Shown: positions 1-6,004 of the stretch, piece after piece | Layout of the letters: each line of letters begins with the position of its first letter | Position numbering within the stretch: the first letter of the stretch is position 1 | Assembly: GCA_002377985.1 (NCBI GenBank) | Contig: DFQW01000101.1 | Span: 1-6,004 of the forward strand | DNA: 6,004 bases | Reading direction: 5' to 3' | Source: Halieaceae bacterium UBA3479 | GTDB taxonomy: Bacteria > Pseudomonadota > Gammaproteobacteria > Pseudomonadales > Halieaceae | Translations under genes and position numbers: made by a program | The notes under the pieces: model-generated | The model's input: the letters and a program-made list of their open reading frames with translations, nothing else | What the model was told of the DNA's origin: nothing | Databases searched by the model: none

Positions 1-42
1 CAACGGCACACAGACCGCAACCACCACTCGTTGCCTATCCCT

Positions 43-396
43 ATGACACAACCCATTCTCTACGGCATCCCCAACTGTGATTCGGTGCGTAAGGCGCGTC
101 GCTGGCTGGAAACACAACAGATCGAATACCAGTTCGTGGATGTCAAAGACACCCCGCCGACATTGGCAACACTCAACAGTTGGCTGGTAGCGGTTGGCGA
201 GGCGCACTTGGTTAACCGACGGAGCACGACATACCGTCAACTGCAGGAGGCGGATAAAAAGGCGCTGGAGGGGGGTACTACCGCTTCGGTACTGGCAGAT
301 CATCCGACCCTGATCAAGCGACCTGTCCTCGACTGGAAGGGTCAGGTCTCAGTCGGGTTCTCGGCGGTGGATTATGCCCACCGCTTTAACCGCTAA
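43..396 (+). CDS. yffB: YffB/Spx-type ArsC-like thioredoxin-fold protein
   Basis: A 117-residue protein of the ArsC/Spx/YffB family, small cytoplasmic thioredoxin-fold proteins related to glutaredoxin-dependent arsenate reductases. The N-terminal strand and active-site loop read LYGIPNCDSVRKARRWL (residues 6-22), with a single cysteine at C12 rather than a CxxC pair. The conserved NRRSTTYR stretch (58-65) and IKRP (91-94) are the other family signatures. Length matches E. coli YffB. An in-frame TTG at 31 would add four residues, but the ATG at 43 places the first strand where the family has it; neither start has a clear Shine-Dalgarno sequence. It sits nine bases before dapD, the same yffB-dap association known in other gammaproteobacteria. 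The biochemical role of YffB is not settled; true arsenate reduction is not implied, since no ars genes are nearby. Family assignment is firm, function open. Confidence 0.9.
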   Translation: MTQPILYGIPNCDSVRKARRWLETQQIEYQFVDVKDTPPTLATLNSWLVAVGEAHLVNRRSTTYRQLQEADKKALEGGTTASVLADHPTLIKRPVLDWKGQVSVGFSAVDYAHRFNR

Positions 397-400
397 GGAG
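395..400 (+). promoter_or_regulatory. Ribosome binding site of dapD
   Basis: AAGGAG lies five bases before the dapD ATG at 406 and overlaps the last two bases of the yffB TAA stop. It is the best Shine-Dalgarno match among the plus-strand genes here. It fixes the dapD start, and its overlap with the upstream stop suggests yffB and dapD are read from one message. Confidence 0.8.
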
Positions 401-405
401 TCGTC

Positions 406-1416
406 ATGAGCGCGCTGTATGGATTTGGTCTGGGTATCGCCACCAAGAATGCAAAAGGGGAATATCTGGATACCTTTTATCCATATCCCATAACCGATAT
501 CAACGGGGATAGCGCGGCATTGCTGAAAGACGTCTCGGGCCCGCTGGACGCCTCGCAACTGTTATCTCTGGCTACTTCACTCGAGGCGCTGGGTGACTCT
601 CACCATGCGAGCATTGCACGACAGTTGACGGCCTCGAGCCAACCGGTACTCGCCACTCCGTTGGCTGATAACAGCGCCCCCACCTCCGTCGAAGCGGCAT
701 ACCTCAAACTCCACCTACTTTCTCACAGACTGGTAAAACCTCATCAAACCGACCTCAATGGGCTATTTGGGTTGCTGCCCAATGTCGCCTGGACCGATCA
801 GGGCCCGGTTGATTTATCCGAACTGGCCCAGCGCCAGCTCGACGCACGGTTAAGAGGCGAAGTGCTGGAAGTGTCCAGCGTCGACAAGTTTCCCAAGATG
901 ACCCAATACGTGGTGCCACAGGGGGTTCGCATTGCGCACACCGCGCGGGTTCGGCTGGGCGCTTACCTCGGCGCAGGCACCACCGTCATGCACGAGGGTT
1001 TTATCAATTTCAATGCAGGCACAGAAGGACCGGGCATGATTGAAGGCCGGATTTCTGCCGGAGTCTGGGTGGGTGCAGGCTCCGACCTCGGCGGTGGTTG
1101 CTCTACGATGGGTACACTGTCTGGCGGCGGCAACATTGTTATTTCCGTGGGCAAAGAGTGTCTAATTGGAGCCAACGCGGGTTTGGGTATCCCGCTGGGA
1201 GATCGCTGCACCATCGAAGCCGGTCTTTTTGTCACGGCGGGCACGAAGGTTAGCCTGCTGGATGATCAACAGAAGGTGGTTGAGACTGTTCCGGCTCGGT
1301 CCCTTGCCGGACGCTCCGATCTGTTGTTCCGCCGCCACTCGACCAGTGGTGCTGTGCAATGCCTGACCAACAAGAGCGCCGTGGAACTCAACGAGATATT
1401 GCATGCCCATAACTGA
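406..1416 (+). CDS. dapD: Tetrahydrodipicolinate N-succinyltransferase, long form
   Basis: Cytoplasmic enzyme that transfers succinyl from succinyl-CoA to 2,3,4,5-tetrahydropyridine-2,6-dicarboxylate in the succinylase branch of the lysine/meso-diaminopimelate pathway. At 336 residues it is the longer type found in Pseudomonas, not the roughly 274-residue enterobacterial type. An N-terminal helical domain (about 1-165) contains [16 protein letters not shown] (98-113) and LLPNVAWT (123-130). Next comes a left-handed beta-helix of hexapeptide repeats (about 170-285) with [15 protein letters not shown] (201-215), [19 protein letters not shown] (225-243) and [14 protein letters not shown] (253-266). 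The C-terminal cap ends with [10 protein letters not shown]213 in the MIEGR segment matches the glutamate proposed as catalytic in long-form enzymes (from memory of the mycobacterial structure). Family knowledge says these enzymes are trimeric. The start is supported by AAGGAG five bases upstream. Its 3' end overlaps dapE, which removes the succinyl group again after transamination. Confidence 0.97.
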   Translation: MSALYGFGLGIATKNAKGEYLDTFYPYPITDINGDSAALLKDVSGPLDASQLLSLATSLEALGDSHHASIARQLTASSQPVLATPLADNSAPTSVEAAYLKLHLLSHRLVKPHQTDLNGLFGLLPNVAWTDQGPVDLSELAQRQLDARLRGEVLEVSSVDKFPKMTQYVVPQGVRIAHTARVRLGAYLGAGTTVMHEGFINFNAGTEGPGMIEGRISAGVWVGAGSDLGGGCSTMGTLSGGGNIVISVGKECLIGANAGLGIPLGDRCTIEAGLFVTAGTKVSLLDDQQKVVETVPARSLAGRSDLLFRRHSTSGAVQCLTNKSAVELNEILHAHN

Positions 1417-2551
1417 TGAACAAGATCCTACGCTAGCGTTAACCCGACAATTAATAGCGCGACCATCGGTGACGCCCGATGATGCGGGCTGTCAGCAACT
1501 GATGGGTGAGCGCCTGGCGCGCGCCGGATTCACCATCGAAAACATGCGCTTTGGTGAAGTCGACAATTTATGGGCCACGCGGGGAGACCATGGGCCGTTA
1601 CTGGTTTTTGCGGGGCATACCGACGTTGTTCCGCCCGGAGATATAGCGACCTGGCAATCTGACCCTTTTCAAGCCTCAATCATAGGACCCAACCTTGTTG
1701 GTCGCGGTGCATCCGATATGAAAGCCAGCCTGGCCGCCATGGTTGTGGCCAGCGAAAACTTTGTAAACGAACACCCGGATCACCTGGGTCGTATCGGTTT
1801 TCTTATTACGTCGGATGAGGAAGGGCCCGCCAAAGAGGGCACTGTCAAAGTCATGGAAGCACTGACTGCCCGGGGAGAGCGCATTGACTGGTGTGTTGTC
1901 GGGGAGCCCTCAAGCACACGGGAACTGGGGGATCTGGTGAAAAATGGCCGGCGCGGGTCTATCAACGCAGCTCTGGTGATCCACGGCAAACAGGGTCACA
2001 TCGCCTACCCTCATCTGGCTGACAACCCGATTCACCGCGCGCTGCCCGCACTCAATGCGTTGATCAACGAGCCTTGGGACGCGGGAAACGACTTTTTTGA
2101 CCCAACTTCACTGCAAATCTCCACCGTTCGGGCCGGTCAAGGCGTTACCAATGTGATTCCCGGTAGTCTGGAAGTCCTGTTTAATTTGCGCTTTAGCACG
2201 GAGATCACAGCAGAGGCCATTCGCGAACGTTGCGAGACCCTCCTCAGGCAACACGACCTCAGCTTTGACATTGATTGGTCTCTGAGTGGCGAGCCTTTCC
2301 TTACAACACCGGGAGCACTGCTCGACGCGGTGACGGAGAGTATCGAGGCGGTGACCGGATATCAGCCCATGGTCTCTACCGGGGGCGGCACCTCCGACGG
2401 GCGTTTCATTGCTCCCAGCGGGGCGCAGGTCGTCGAGGTTGGCCACGTCAACGAGACGATTCATCAGTGTAATGAGCACGTCAAACTGACGGACGTTCCC
2501 CGACTCACCGAAATCTATCGCGGTATCCTTGAAAGGCTATTACTTGATTGA
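1403..2551 (+). CDS. dapE: Succinyl-diaminopimelate desuccinylase
   Basis: Zinc-dependent M20-family amidohydrolase that cleaves N-succinyl-L,L-diaminopimelate into L,L-diaminopimelate and succinate, downstream of DapD in the same pathway. At 382 residues it has the usual length. All expected dinuclear-zinc and catalytic residues are present: H72 and D74 in [12 protein letters not shown], bridging D105 in GRGASDMK, catalytic E139 and metal-binding E140 in [12 protein letters not shown]168 in VGEPSS, and H354 in NETIHQCNE. These lie five residues later than in the Haemophilus influenzae enzyme. The substrate-binding [11 protein letters not shown] motif (325-335) is intact. The dimerisation (lid) domain lies between the two halves of the catalytic domain, at roughly 185-295. 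The ATG at 1403 lies inside dapD (14-base overlap) with only a weak GAGA upstream, so translation probably depends on ribosomes finishing dapD. The 3' end overlaps the convergent minus-strand gene by 12 bases. Confidence 0.97.
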   Translation: MPITDEQDPTLALTRQLIARPSVTPDDAGCQQLMGERLARAGFTIENMRFGEVDNLWATRGDHGPLLVFAGHTDVVPPGDIATWQSDPFQASIIGPNLVGRGASDMKASLAAMVVASENFVNEHPDHLGRIGFLITSDEEGPAKEGTVKVMEALTARGERIDWCVVGEPSSTRELGDLVKNGRRGSINAALVIHGKQGHIAYPHLADNPIHRALPALNALINEPWDAGNDFFDPTSLQISTVRAGQGVTNVIPGSLEVLFNLRFSTEITAEAIRERCETLLRQHDLSFDIDWSLSGEPFLTTPGALLDAVTESIEAVTGYQPMVSTGGGTSDGRFIAPSGAQVVEVGHVNETIHQCNEHVKLTDVPRLTEIYRGILERLLLD

Positions 2552-3091
2552 ATCCGCGGATGCGAGGGTCAGCGACAACCCCAGCGCCGCCCATCGCTCC
2601 GATTCAGCGGTGACGAACGCCTCAACAAATGCCATAACAGCACGAGCCAGTGGCGTCATCGGCGCTTCCCGACCCTCGCATAACACCGTTACCCCTGCGC
2701 CTACCCCCGCTTCCAACACAGACTCTGCCCCACGGAGTACCGCGATCAGGCTCTCGGTGATCTCTCGGGTCGTGGCAAGCATCGTGTCTAGGGAGGCCGC
2801 TGCCGCCTGCTCACACCCGACCTGACCGGTCGTTAGAGGGGGCAACGCCCACACCACTTGCTCGACGGGTGCTCGTTGACGCATGAGGTCAAGCAGGTAA
2901 CCCTGCCCGACAGCGTTGTCGAGGGCAATGTCGTGCCACTCCGCCCGCGCACCGGACGCCTCAACAGCGGCCTGTAGCGGGTTGTCAGGCGCCAATCGGC
3001 CACAAAAAACGGGACGAGGGTGTGTTGCGGCCGCGGTCAGCACCGATGCCGTCATTGCTTCAACCCCGATCCAAAAGCCACTGGCTGTCAC
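2540..3091 (-). CDS. Degenerate SDR-like protein, function unknown
   Basis: A 183-residue protein I do not recognise by name. Its layout resembles a short-chain dehydrogenase Rossmann fold: RPVFCG (26-31) as a first strand, a strand ending VVWALPP (79-85) where SDRs have NNAG, an amphipathic helix [20 protein letters not shown] (101-120), a strand GVTVLCEG (133-140), and [14 protein letters not shown] (147-160) followed by [10 protein letters not shown] (169-178), similar in shape to the SDR active-site helix and following strand. The nucleotide-binding GxxxGxG, the NNAG motif and the YxxxK pair are all absent, so it would not work as a classical SDR. The GTG start at 3091 is preferred: AGGAG stands six bases upstream and the gene begins one base after the rsmJ stop. 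An ATG at 3055 is the alternative (171 residues). It is probably co-transcribed with rsmJ. The tight placement supports a real gene; the fold is inference. Confidence 0.68.
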   Translation of the reverse strand: MTASGFWIGVEAMTASVLTAAATHPRPVFCGRLAPDNPLQAAVEASGARAEWHDIALDNAVGQGYLLDLMRQRAPVEQVVWALPPLTTGQVGCEQAAAASLDTMLATTREITESLIAVLRGAESVLEAGVGAGVTVLCEGREAPMTPLARAVMAFVEAFVTAESERWAALGLSLTLASADSIK

Positions 3092-3092
3092 C

Positions 3093-3923
3093 CTATTCTC
3101 CTGTCCCATGGGTCTCGGTCGTATCACGGGGCCGTACGAACACATCGAAACGGACCGCTTTTCCGGTCAAAGCATGGGACGGTCTTTGTCGGCCCAATAC
3201 GGGTGCGCGCAGTGGTCTTTTCACCACAATTCGTGCCACCGGTTGCTGCCACGCCCACTCCCACAGCGCTTCAGCATCGTCCTGCGGATGAGAGAGGCGC
3301 TGCAACATGGCGGCTTCCTTCTTGATAGCGGCGCTTTTTTTACGCTCGGGAAACATGGGATCCAGATAGATCACATCGCACGCGGGCACAGGAAGATTTC
3401 GGCTGTCCTGATGACGCACCGTCATTCTCTCTGCGGCTGCGCGCACCTGATCATGCCCGCTCACCTTGGCCGCGCTGACCGCATCTTGTAGCAGCCAGGC
3501 CAAAGCCGGGACCCGCTCACAAAGCGTGATCCGGCAGCCAAGATCTGCCAGAACAAAGGCATCCCGACCCAACCCCCCCGTCGCATCCCACACCGAGGGC
3601 TGGCGACTTGCCTTGACGCCCACCGCCCTGCCGAGCAGTTCATTTTGACCGCCGCGCCGGCGATGCAGCATCGTCGCCGAATCAAAGGCAATACGCACCT
3701 GGTTCCCCGCCATCTGCAACCACGCGTCAGTCTCACCAACCACCAGATAAGGTGAAGCGAGCTCCGCGCCCTCGAACACTTTGCTACCAATCACCTCAGC
3801 GGCGGCACGCGCGCGCGCCGCTGACTCACCCTTGACCGGCACGACCGGGATACGCCCGTCCGTAGCGGGGTAATCATCGTTTGTAACGGTTTGCATTGAG
3901 TGATTTGCCATGATTGACTGCAT
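3093..3923 (-). CDS. rsmJ: 16S rRNA m2G1516 methyltransferase RsmJ
   Basis: S-adenosylmethionine-dependent methyltransferase that, from the E. coli family member, makes N2-methylguanosine at position 1516 of 16S rRNA in the small ribosomal subunit. The SAM-binding motif I is VWDATGGLGRDAFVLADLGC (111-130), the acidic residue that contacts the SAM ribose is probably E136 in LCERVP, and the catalytic motif is YLDPMFPERKKSA (186-198). Further family signatures are the RRRGG segment before motif I (88-92), VVKRP (233-237) and GKAVRFDVFV (254-263). At 276 residues it is slightly longer than E. coli RsmJ (about 250); the extra length is N-terminal. Start choice is uncertain: ATGs at 3923, 3911 and 3896 are in frame and none has a good Shine-Dalgarno sequence. 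It leads a minus-strand pair with the SDR-like gene and diverges from the LRR lipoprotein gene. Motif I is encoded across a run of seven G, the LDPMFP region across a run of seven A. Confidence 0.95.
   Translation of the reverse strand: MQSIMANHSMQTVTNDDYPATDGRIPVVPVKGESAARARAAAEVIGSKVFEGAELASPYLVVGETDAWLQMAGNQVRIAFDSATMLHRRRGGQNELLGRAVGVKASRQPSVWDATGGLGRDAFVLADLGCRITLCERVPALAWLLQDAVSAAKVSGHDQVRAAAERMTVRHQDSRNLPVPACDVIYLDPMFPERKKSAAIKKEAAMLQRLSHPQDDAEALWEWAWQQPVARIVVKRPLRAPVLGRQRPSHALTGKAVRFDVFVRPRDTTETHGTGE
3098..3102 (-). promoter_or_regulatory. Ribosome binding site choosing a GTG start
   Basis: On the minus strand this reads AGGAG, inside the last codons of rsmJ and six bases before a GTG whose first base is at 3091. 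No other candidate start of the SDR-like gene (ATG at 3145, 3109 or 3055) has as good a site, so it decides the start and indicates translation directly after rsmJ. Confidence 0.65.
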
Positions 3924-3949
3924 CGACGGCGCAGGTGCCTCGTAAAGTC

Positions 3950-3955
3950 ATTATA
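3950..3955 (-). promoter_or_regulatory. Candidate -10 element for rsmJ
   Basis: Read on the minus strand, this is a perfect TATAAT. It would place a transcription start near 3943, giving a leader of about 20 bases to the ATG at 3923. The -35 position (about 3973-3978, 17-base spacer) reads TAACCC, a poor match, so the promoter would be weak or activator-dependent. It overlaps the first base of the divergent lipoprotein gene. A single hexamer match is limited evidence. Confidence 0.4.
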
Positions 3956-4479
3956 TGAGCCAATTGCATGAAGGGTTAGCCACCGCGCGACTGATTGTCG
4001 GCACGATGCTGCTGGCCGGTTGCGCTCAACTGGGTCAATACGACATCACCATCAATAACGTGGCCGTCTACGCGCCAGATGCACTACTGCATGTGGAAGG
4101 TATCGAGGACCCTGCGCTTAGCGCCTGTCTTGAGCAAACCGCGATGGATGTTCGGGCGACTGGTATCGACTCGCTGCTAACTTTGAATTGCAGTGCGGCA
4201 GGGATTGTCTCCCTCGCAGGTTTGGAACAGTTCGGCGGGATACAGTCATTAAAATTAAGCGGTAATAACATCAGAAACTTGCTGGCGTTGGAGCGGCTAA
4301 CTGCGCTGCAACAGCTATGGCTGGACGGCAACGATATCGTCGACCCGATCCCCGTTTTGCGCCTGCCGGCCTTGATCCAGCTCGACCTTACGGACAACCC
4401 GGTACTACAATGCCCGCCACCGGACACGATCCCTGCGAACATGCAACTCACCCTGCCCGATCATTGCACGGCGACATGA
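3955..4479 (+). CDS. Small leucine-rich-repeat lipoprotein
   Basis: A 174-residue predicted lipoprotein. The hydrophobic segment LIVGTMLLAGC (13-23) ends in a classic lipobox with the lipidated cysteine at C23. Alanine at +2 argues for sorting to the outer membrane rather than retention in the inner one. From about residue 71 there are three 22-residue leucine-rich repeats and a partial fourth: IDSLLTLNCSAAGIVSLAGL (71-90), then units beginning GGIQSLKLSGNNI (94-106), TALQQLWLDGNDI (116-128) and PALIQLDLTDNP (138-149). The pattern LxxLxLxxNxI and the 22-residue period are of the SDS22/internalin type. The region before the repeats (about 44-70) with C58 resembles the N-terminal cap of such proteins; C58, C79, C153 and C171 could form periplasmic disulfides. 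LRRs usually bind proteins; the partner is unknown. The ATG at 3955 lacks a Shine-Dalgarno sequence; TTG at 3964 is an alternative. Its stop overlaps the acyltransferase start (ATGA). Confidence 0.82.
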   Translation: MSQLHEGLATARLIVGTMLLAGCAQLGQYDITINNVAVYAPDALLHVEGIEDPALSACLEQTAMDVRATGIDSLLTLNCSAAGIVSLAGLEQFGGIQSLKLSGNNIRNLLALERLTALQQLWLDGNDIVDPIPVLRLPALIQLDLTDNPVLQCPPPDTIPANMQLTLPDHCTAT

Positions 4480-5339
4480 TCTACTGGCTATACAAGGCAA
4501 TGGCATTGCTACCTTTGTCTGTCAAATATGTCCTGGCGCGATTGGCGGCGTTTTTATTGCATCGGGTGTTTCGCTACCGCACCACCGTCATCGATACCAA
4601 TCTCAAGAACGCCTTTCCGGAACACGACGCGGCCTGGCGTCGCGATATCACCCAGCGCTTTTATCGCCAATTTACCGACGTAACCATGGAGATTCTTCAC
4701 GCCTCCCGGATGACGCTTGCTGATTTCAAAGAGCGCGTCACCGTTGAGGGATTCGACGAGCTGGACAGGCTGACAGGCAACCGCGCCACGTCTGTGATCG
4801 TGCTGACCATCCATCAGGGAAATTGGGAGTGGATGATGCACGCCGCCAACGCCCATGGCGACATTGCGATCGACCCGGTTTACAAGCGCTTGCGCAACGC
4901 CGGTGCAGAGCGCTTTGCCTACGAAGTCCGCAGCCGTTTCGGAGGCGAACCGATTCTGATGGACAAGGTGGCCCGCAACGTACTGAAGCATCGGCGACGG
5001 TTTCGGGCGCTGGTGTTGTTGGCAGATCAGTCTCCCGGCGCCAGAGACAACGTTTACTGGACGCACTGGCTGAACCAGCCGACCGGATTTTTTCTTGGCC
5101 CGGCGACCATCTCACAACTGACGGGATTCCCCGTCATGTTTGCACGCTGTCGCCGAAAATCCCGCGGCCGATACCACCTCAGTCTGATACCGATTGTCGA
5201 GACACCGGGTCAGATGACCGAGGAACAGATCATCGAAGCCTATATTCGAACCGCGGAGCAATCCATTCGCGAGGAGCCCGAAAGTTACCTCTGGTCAAAC
5301 CGGCGATGGAAGCATCCGCCACCGAATCAGACGGCCTGA
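4476..5339 (+). CDS. LpxL/HtrB-family lipid acyltransferase
   Basis: A 287-residue member of the lipid A late acyltransferase family (LpxL/LpxM/HtrB type), which moves acyl chains from acyl-ACP onto a lipid acceptor at the cytoplasmic face of the inner membrane. An N-terminal hydrophobic stretch (about 8-33) is the likely membrane anchor, followed by the family's TNLKNAFPE motif (41-49). The catalytic HX4E motif is HQGNWE, H113 and E118. Further blocks are VYKRLRN (135-141), LLADQSPGARDNVYW (181-195), FFLGPATISQLTGFPV (205-220) and the C-terminal ESYLWSNRRWKHPP (269-282). LpxL proteins are about 300 residues, so this one is complete. The ATG at 4476 gives the family N-terminus and overlaps the lipoprotein stop by four bases with no separate Shine-Dalgarno site, indicating translational coupling. 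A longer reading upstream would run through the lipoprotein gene in another frame and is rejected. Lipid A as acceptor is likely but unproven; an ornithine or other lipid acceptor is possible. Confidence 0.9.
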   Translation: MIYWLYKAMALLPLSVKYVLARLAAFLLHRVFRYRTTVIDTNLKNAFPEHDAAWRRDITQRFYRQFTDVTMEILHASRMTLADFKERVTVEGFDELDRLTGNRATSVIVLTIHQGNWEWMMHAANAHGDIAIDPVYKRLRNAGAERFAYEVRSRFGGEPILMDKVARNVLKHRRRFRALVLLADQSPGARDNVYWTHWLNQPTGFFLGPATISQLTGFPVMFARCRRKSRGRYHLSLIPIVETPGQMTEEQIIEAYIRTAEQSIREEPESYLWSNRRWKHPPPNQTA

Positions 5340-6004
5340 GCAGACAGCCCGGTATTTTTGAGGTCGACCGAGAGATCAACCCAATCAAATCCCGTCTCCT
5401 GCGTAGCATGAATCACTGCACAGGAGCGCAGTCCAGACCAGCCTGCAAGCGCCGCGTCGGCCAGCTTTGGCGAATTATTCTGCTGACTGATGTGAGCCAC
5501 AAACAACGTTTTTAAGTTGGCCGTATTGGCGTGATCCAGAAATAGCCGGGCCTGCGAATTCGCCAAGTGACCGTAGTCACCCCCCACCCGGGCTTTGACC
5601 GATCGCGGATACGGCCCCTGAGTCAACATGACGGGGTCATGATTGAATTCAAGTACCAGCGCATCGCAATCAGAGAACGCCTGCACGACATGGGGCGTGA
5701 TGCTGCCAAGGTCGGTGAGCACCCCCAGTTTTAACACACCTGCCCAAAGGCAGAACTGGACCGGCTCACGGGCATCATGGGGCACTGGCTCGGCAGCGAT
5801 ATGACAGTCTCCCACATCGAATCGCTCGCCAGGCCGAATAATCACACCATGGCGCAATCCATCCAGTTTGGGACTACTTGCAGTACCGGCTGTCAGAAAA
5901 ACGGGGAGGCCATAGGCTCTCGAGAGCGCCGCCACACCGCGGCAGTGGTCGCTGTGCTCGTGGGTGACCAGGATGGCGTCGATGTCGCCAGCCGATAGAC
6001 CCCG
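5327..6004 (-). CDS. YycJ/WalJ-type MBL-fold metallohydrolase, 5' truncated
   Basis: The last 225 residues of a metallo-beta-lactamase-fold hydrolase whose start lies beyond the right edge. The open frame continues to 6004 and its first visible residues include the metal-binding HEHSDH motif (codons at 5945-5962), so only the N-terminal strands are missing. Counting from the first visible codon, further likely ligands are H76 (PVPHDAREP), bridging D98 (LTDLG) and H171 in AHISQQNN. The segments LEFNHD (118-123), GPYPRSVKARVGGDYGHL (130-147) and AHISQQNN (170-177) are characteristic of the YycJ/WalJ subgroup, related to PhnP and RNase Z-type enzymes. Proteins of this group are thought to be phosphodiesterases or nucleases acting on nucleic acid or cyclic phosphates; the true substrate is not evident. 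In Pseudomonas, as I recall, a similar gene lies between bamC and purC. Its 3' end overlaps the acyltransferase gene by 13 bases, convergently. Confidence 0.9.
   Translation of the reverse strand, partial: RGLSAGDIDAILVTHEHSDHCRGVAALSRAYGLPVFLTAGTASSPKLDGLRHGVIIRPGERFDVGDCHIAAEPVPHDAREPVQFCLWAGVLKLGVLTDLGSITPHVVQAFSDCDALVLEFNHDPVMLTQGPYPRSVKARVGGDYGHLANSQARLFLDHANTANLKTLFVAHISQQNNSPKLADAALAGWSGLRSCAVIHATQETGFDWVDLSVDLKNTGLSAQAV

Noticed and set aside
31..42. TTG start giving four extra residues to the YffB-like protein
   Set aside because: TTG is a rarer start, has no ribosome site, and the extra residues precede the conserved first strand.
963..1244. Minus-strand frame opposite the dapD beta-helix
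   Set aside because: Its Pro/Ser-rich translation is the antisense of the Gly-rich hexapeptide repeats, not a gene.
2529..2825. Plus-strand open frame opposite the SDR-like gene, overlapping the end of dapE
   Set aside because: Low-complexity Ser/Thr/Ala/Pro translation with no ribosome site. The minus-strand reading has a good start site and globular composition.
3327..3341. Terminator-like AGCG-G-CGCT followed by seven T on the plus strand
   Set aside because: The loop would be a single base, which cannot form, and it lies inside rsmJ with no plus-strand transcript expected to end there.
2916..3491. Plus-strand open frame of 191 codons opposite rsmJ and the SDR-like gene
   Set aside because: It lies antisense to rsmJ, whose motifs are unmistakable, and its translation is rich in Arg, Ser, Pro and His with no recognisable fold. 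It is a shadow of GC-rich coding DNA.
3808..3818. Alternating CG run, possible Z-DNA or repeat
   Set aside because: It encodes the Ala-Arg-Ala-Arg stretch of RsmJ (about residues 36-40) and is short. Codon use explains it.
3914..3948. Plus-strand promoter TTGACT ... TAAAGT for the lipoprotein gene
   Set aside because: The spacer is 23 bases, too long for a sigma-70 promoter, and the -10 match is only four of six.
4068..4451. Minus-strand open frame of 127 codons opposite the LRR lipoprotein
   Set aside because: The plus strand shows a lipobox and periodic LRRs. The antisense translation is Ser/Cys-rich without any motif.
4317..4475. N-terminal extension of the acyltransferase to an upstream ATG
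   Set aside because: The extension reads through the lipoprotein gene in another frame and is Pro/Arg/His-rich. The family N-terminus begins at the ATG at 4476.

Overview
The window is about 6 kb of gene-dense chromosomal DNA from a gammaproteobacterium. Three things point there: the succession of a YffB-like gene, the long (about 340-residue) form of dapD and dapE; RsmJ, a 16S rRNA methyltransferase typical of that class; and an LpxL/HtrB-type acyltransferase, which implies a Gram-negative outer membrane. Base composition is moderately GC-rich. I would not name a genus. The closest resemblance I recall is to the Pseudomonas-type DapD, and marine gammaproteobacteria fit in general.

Layout. 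(1) Positions 43-2551, plus strand: a compact yffB-dapD-dapE operon. DapD and DapE carry out the succinylation and desuccinylation steps of the lysine/meso-diaminopimelate pathway, which supplies peptidoglycan and lysine. dapE overlaps the end of dapD by 14 bases. (2) Positions 2540-3923, minus strand: rsmJ followed after one base by a small gene that looks like a degenerate short-chain-dehydrogenase (SDR) fold lacking the usual active-site residues. (3) Positions 3955-5339, plus strand, divergent from rsmJ: a small leucine-rich-repeat lipoprotein whose stop overlaps (ATGA) the start of an LpxL-like lipid acyltransferase, so the two are probably translated together and both act at the envelope. 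(4) Positions 5327-6004, minus strand: the C-terminal part of a YycJ/WalJ-type metallo-beta-lactamase-fold hydrolase that runs off the right edge.

The only noncoding gap between two complete genes is 31 bases (3924-3954), between rsmJ and the lipoprotein gene. Both convergent gene pairs overlap at their 3' ends (12 and 13 bases) and I see no convincing intrinsic terminator in the window. I found no tRNA, rRNA, CRISPR array, insertion sequence or long repeat. Most of the window is ordinary core genome. The parts worth a second look are the SDR-like pseudoenzyme candidate behind rsmJ and the coupled LRR lipoprotein/acyltransferase pair. I do not see evidence for a new defence or mobile system.
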